From Pagrus major (lineage: Eukaryota > Chordata > Actinopteri > Spariformes > Sparidae): a stretch of DNA of 64,000 nt. The notes below the pieces were generated by a model. That model searched no databases and was not told where the DNA came from. It worked only from the letters and a program-made list of their open reading frames with translations. Within the stretch, counting starts at the first letter, position 1. Each line of letters begins with the position of its first letter. The stretch lies in assembly GCF_040436345.1 (NCBI RefSeq), contig NC_133224.1:7184741-7248740 (forward strand), given 5' to 3'. Positions 61,279 through 64,000 of the stretch are shown here, one piece after another. Both the position numbers and the translations under genes were made by a program.

Positions 61279-62866
61279 ATATATGTGTGTATGTATGTAT
61301 ATATATATATATATACACACACATATATATATTATATATATACATATCTGGTGTATTTAATAATGTTGATATCATACAATTCTAATAAAAAAACTATTCA
61401 AATGCAAATTATCTTGAAGCTGAATATACAGTGTTAATATTTGTACCTGTTGAATCTGGATTTACGTTACTGTAGTCAGAGCTCTCTGCTGAATCATCAC
61501 GTATTCCTGTTAAAACAATATGAAAAAATAAATAAAATTAACACACAAAGTGTGTGGATACCAATGTGGGGCTGTATTTCATGGTTCGGTTCCAGCTAAG
61601 GTAAATCTTAATGTTATTTTAAACAATAGCCTGATTCCAACTTTTTTTGGTAAAAGTTTGGGGAAGGCCCTTTCTTGTTTCAAATGGCCTGCCACATAAA
61701 GAACGGAAATTTGAAGAAGTCATTTTCCAAGTTTTGTGTGGAGGAACTTGAAAGACTGGCCTGCACAGAGTGACCTCAGCCCCATCCAACACCTCTAAGA
61801 TGACATCAACTGTGAACCATGCCTTATTAACCAACATCAGTGGATAACCTCACTGATGCTCTTTGGCTGAATGGGAGCAAAATCCCTTCAGTCAGGTTCC
61901 CAAATTCTGCGGTTTTGAAATTAGATGTATGAGTGCGATTATTCAGCCATCCACATACTTTTGTGCCATGCAAAATATGTACATTTGGACTGCTGTTTAA
62001 ATTAACAATCTATAATTTTATTTTTCATATTTCACATTTTGTGTACTCACCCCTCTTTCCAAGACCTTTGAGCTGAATCTGAGATGTGACATTTCTGTAT
62101 TCATCTGAACGTTCACCTGAAATTAAAATGTTTTTAACGACTTAAATAGCAATCACTCCATTAAAATCAGTATCATTTTGGGCTAAGTTTATACAGTACC
62201 ACTTCCAGTGTTTCCTGAGTCACTGATTGTTTCATAGACGCAAACATCACCTTTAAATCAATAAAAATCAAGACAATGTAAAATTAGTCACGTCTGCATC
62301 ATAGCATGGTTCTTTGGTGAAGCGTTTGGTTCGACAATGTTGAATCTGCAGTACTAGATATGAATTAAGAAGAGCATTACAAACAGCTGTGAAAGCTTTC
62401 ATGATTAGATGGAAGACTGACCATGGAGAAGAGAGGAGTATACTTGCTGTTCATTTTTATCTTGGTTGACAGTTTGAGCTGTAGCAGAGCTCTGATTGGT
62501 TCCCTGACACTGGATGAGCCTGAAGCATGTAGTATTACAAAAATAAACAAAAGAAGTAATATGCAGAAATGTAGAGAAAAAGTAAAAAGTAATTAAATCA
62601 TCTTATGTATAAGATGAGACAAGAGTGTATTGTACCAACCTGTGACAACATGTATCTGTGAAAAAGAAAGTAATTATTACGCTATATGATGTAATTTTGC
62701 AAACTGAACCACTGCTTCGTGTCATGACATCAGAATTTTGAATAAGAAAGCATCACACCTTTTGACTTTCTGTACCAACACAGTAGTAACAGTGGCAGGA
62801 GAACAATTAGTAAGATGCCAACAACCAGCCCAACGATCAATGGCACAGGAAATGCAGAGTCGGAAG
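61092..62866 (-). CDS. Gene 7: Fc receptor-like protein, TM and tail exons (partial)
   Basis: Minus-strand exons in order of translation: TM 62866-62759, tail 62655-62640, 62519-62422, 62250-62200, 62116-62051, 61506-61447, 61099-61092 (stop). All have AG/GT borders and run in frame (135 codons plus stop, entering with one carried base). The TM exon ([14 protein letters not shown]...CWYRKSK) is clearly related to the others. The tail contains [15 protein letters not shown] (ITAM-type), DEYRNV, and SDYSNV (fits the ITIM form S-x-Y-x-x-V). Ig and leader exons should lie right of 62866, most likely outside the window; none is recognised up to 64000. Confidence 0.75.
61210..61347. repeat. (TA)n microsatellite
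   Basis: Long TA run with a few TG and AC steps in the last intron of gene 7 (- strand). The short frames here are repeat artefacts. In the gene 5-side relic the same place has only a short tatatata. Confidence 0.95.
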
Positions 62867-64000
62867 CTGCAATGATAAAGAATAGGTATCAATTCAAACC
62901 TGTTACAATTTCTGTAAAAATTATGCAAAATTATCCTAAAACGCCAATCCCAGTCTCACCCAAAGTAAATTCAAAGCTATCGTTGAACCATTTGGAATAC
63001 ATGCATGGTTTTGGGCTCTTTTGAAAGGTTACAATTAGAAGCTCTTTGGGTGCTTCTGGTATTCATCTATAGTAATAATCAACACACAGAAATATTTATT
63101 ATTTTTTCATGCCTGAATTTTTTTTAGACAAAGATAAGCCTGCAGATGAACTACCCCTTTAACTACCCCTATTAGCAGGAAAACACAATGTGTTCCCACC
63201 ATGTAGTCTTACATGGTCCGAGATCAAATTCGATTGTGCATATAAAATAGTCAAAAACAAGTGCTTCGGTGGAAAACCAGACTATACAAAGAGCAAACTT
63301 GCATACAATAATAAGTTAAGGCCTTAGAAACCACATGGCTAAACATCAGTCATCCGGTGACTGGTGTGTAAGTGGCTCAGGAGAGGGGGGGGCAACGGAG
63401 AGTGGGTCTGCTTTCTATGCAATCACTCATTGGCTGTTGTAGGCTCCAGGGAGGGCATATAAGCTCCTATCTGACCAAATCAGGTGTCAATCATGGTCAG
63501 AGGTCGGCAGCCATCTCAGTATTAGTCGTATCGCTGAAGAGTGTAATGGAAAGAGTTTTGGACATATACAGTAGGGCATAAAAAAGTATATGTGATGTTA
63601 GTTTGTTGCTGTTTCATCGCTATTGTATTGCTTGATGGTTTGCTGATTGTACCTGCCTGATGTGGTTGTATCTTTTAAATACTTTGCATGAATCGAATAA
63701 CAAGTATCTAAGCTTTCTGATATATGTTATGAGTACCCATTTGAACTGCGGAGCTGTTTACATGTTTGCATTGTCCTGCAAATGAGCTGGACCATCGGAA
63801 TGTTTATGTTATCCGTAAAAGGAGTACACAAGAGGGAACCCCAATCAAGGGTTTAGTGGTCAGCATGACCAAAAGCAGATTGATGATGTGGAAAAAACAC
63901 ATCAAAGAACAGAAAACATCATCAGCATTAACATCCTTTTCTAATTGTGTGACTTGTGTGCTTTTTTCTGATTAATTCTAGTAATGCCCCTTTAAAAGCA
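62867..64000. other. No exon recognised; probable gene 7 intron
   Basis: I see no Ig-like Cys/Trp pattern on either strand. A TATA-like gcatataagctcc (63456) and a G run (63387-63393) are present but do not define an element. Confidence 0.4.

Noticed and set aside
61092-61437. Tyr-Ile repeat frames
   Set aside because: Translation of a TA microsatellite.

Overview
The window looks like genomic DNA of a bony fish, probably a spiny-rayed (percomorph) teleost. It has small phase-1 exons with GT-AG introns, dense interspersed repeats and a tandem family of immunoglobulin-superfamily receptors. No bacterial, organellar, rRNA or tRNA features were seen. The species cannot be named from the sequence.

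The main content is a cluster of Fc-receptor-like (FCRL-type) receptor genes. I number them 1 to 7 from left to right. Genes 1-6 are on the + strand and gene 7 is on the - strand, converging on gene 6. Five Ig-domain exon types (called A to E here) are reused in different combinations. Every Ig exon starts and ends in phase 1, so whole domains can be added or lost without breaking the frame. The models are: gene 1 (3' part only): E-TM-long tail with four ITIM/ITSM-type motifs. Gene 2 (6859-8506): degenerate, leader plus one intact domain, no membrane anchor. Gene 3 (9210-18921): leader-B-A-B-C-D-E-A-B-C-D-E-TM-tail, eleven domains, 1117 codons. Gene 4 (20188-25931) and gene 5 (27197-33052): leader-C-D-A-B-C-D-TM-tail. 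Gene 6 (36774-59904): leader-A-B-C-D-TM-tail. Gene 7 (below 62866, - strand): TM and tail exons only. The spliced models for genes 3-6 sum to exact multiples of three. Tails of genes 3-7 carry an ITAM-type tyrosine pair that spans an exon junction; genes 1, 6 and 7 also carry ITIM-type motifs.

The cluster grew by block duplication (gene 3 3' end to gene 4 start = gene 4 3' end to gene 5 start; gene 5 3' end = gene 6 3' end, including a relic of the 3' end of gene 7). Domain loss can be traced to breakpoints in introns, several inside or beside a TTAA-flanked MITE or at short intron direct repeats.

The first large intron of gene 6 contains an 18.5 kb block (37897-56352) of tandem, non-coding ~1.5-1.7 kb units. 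The outer ends, the A|T insertion without target duplication (an empty site exists in gene 5), and the 3' hairpins followed by CTAA all point to a non-autonomous Helitron. The stem pairing of these hairpins is kept by compensatory changes. The units carry about 28 exact matches to the vertebrate CTCF core consensus, all in one orientation. This is the most unusual structure in the window.

Other repeats: a TTAA-flanked MITE with 22-bp terminal inverted repeats, a Tc1/mariner-type MITE, a foldback element, a Ty3/gypsy relic with an LTR just upstream of gene 2, and several microsatellites.
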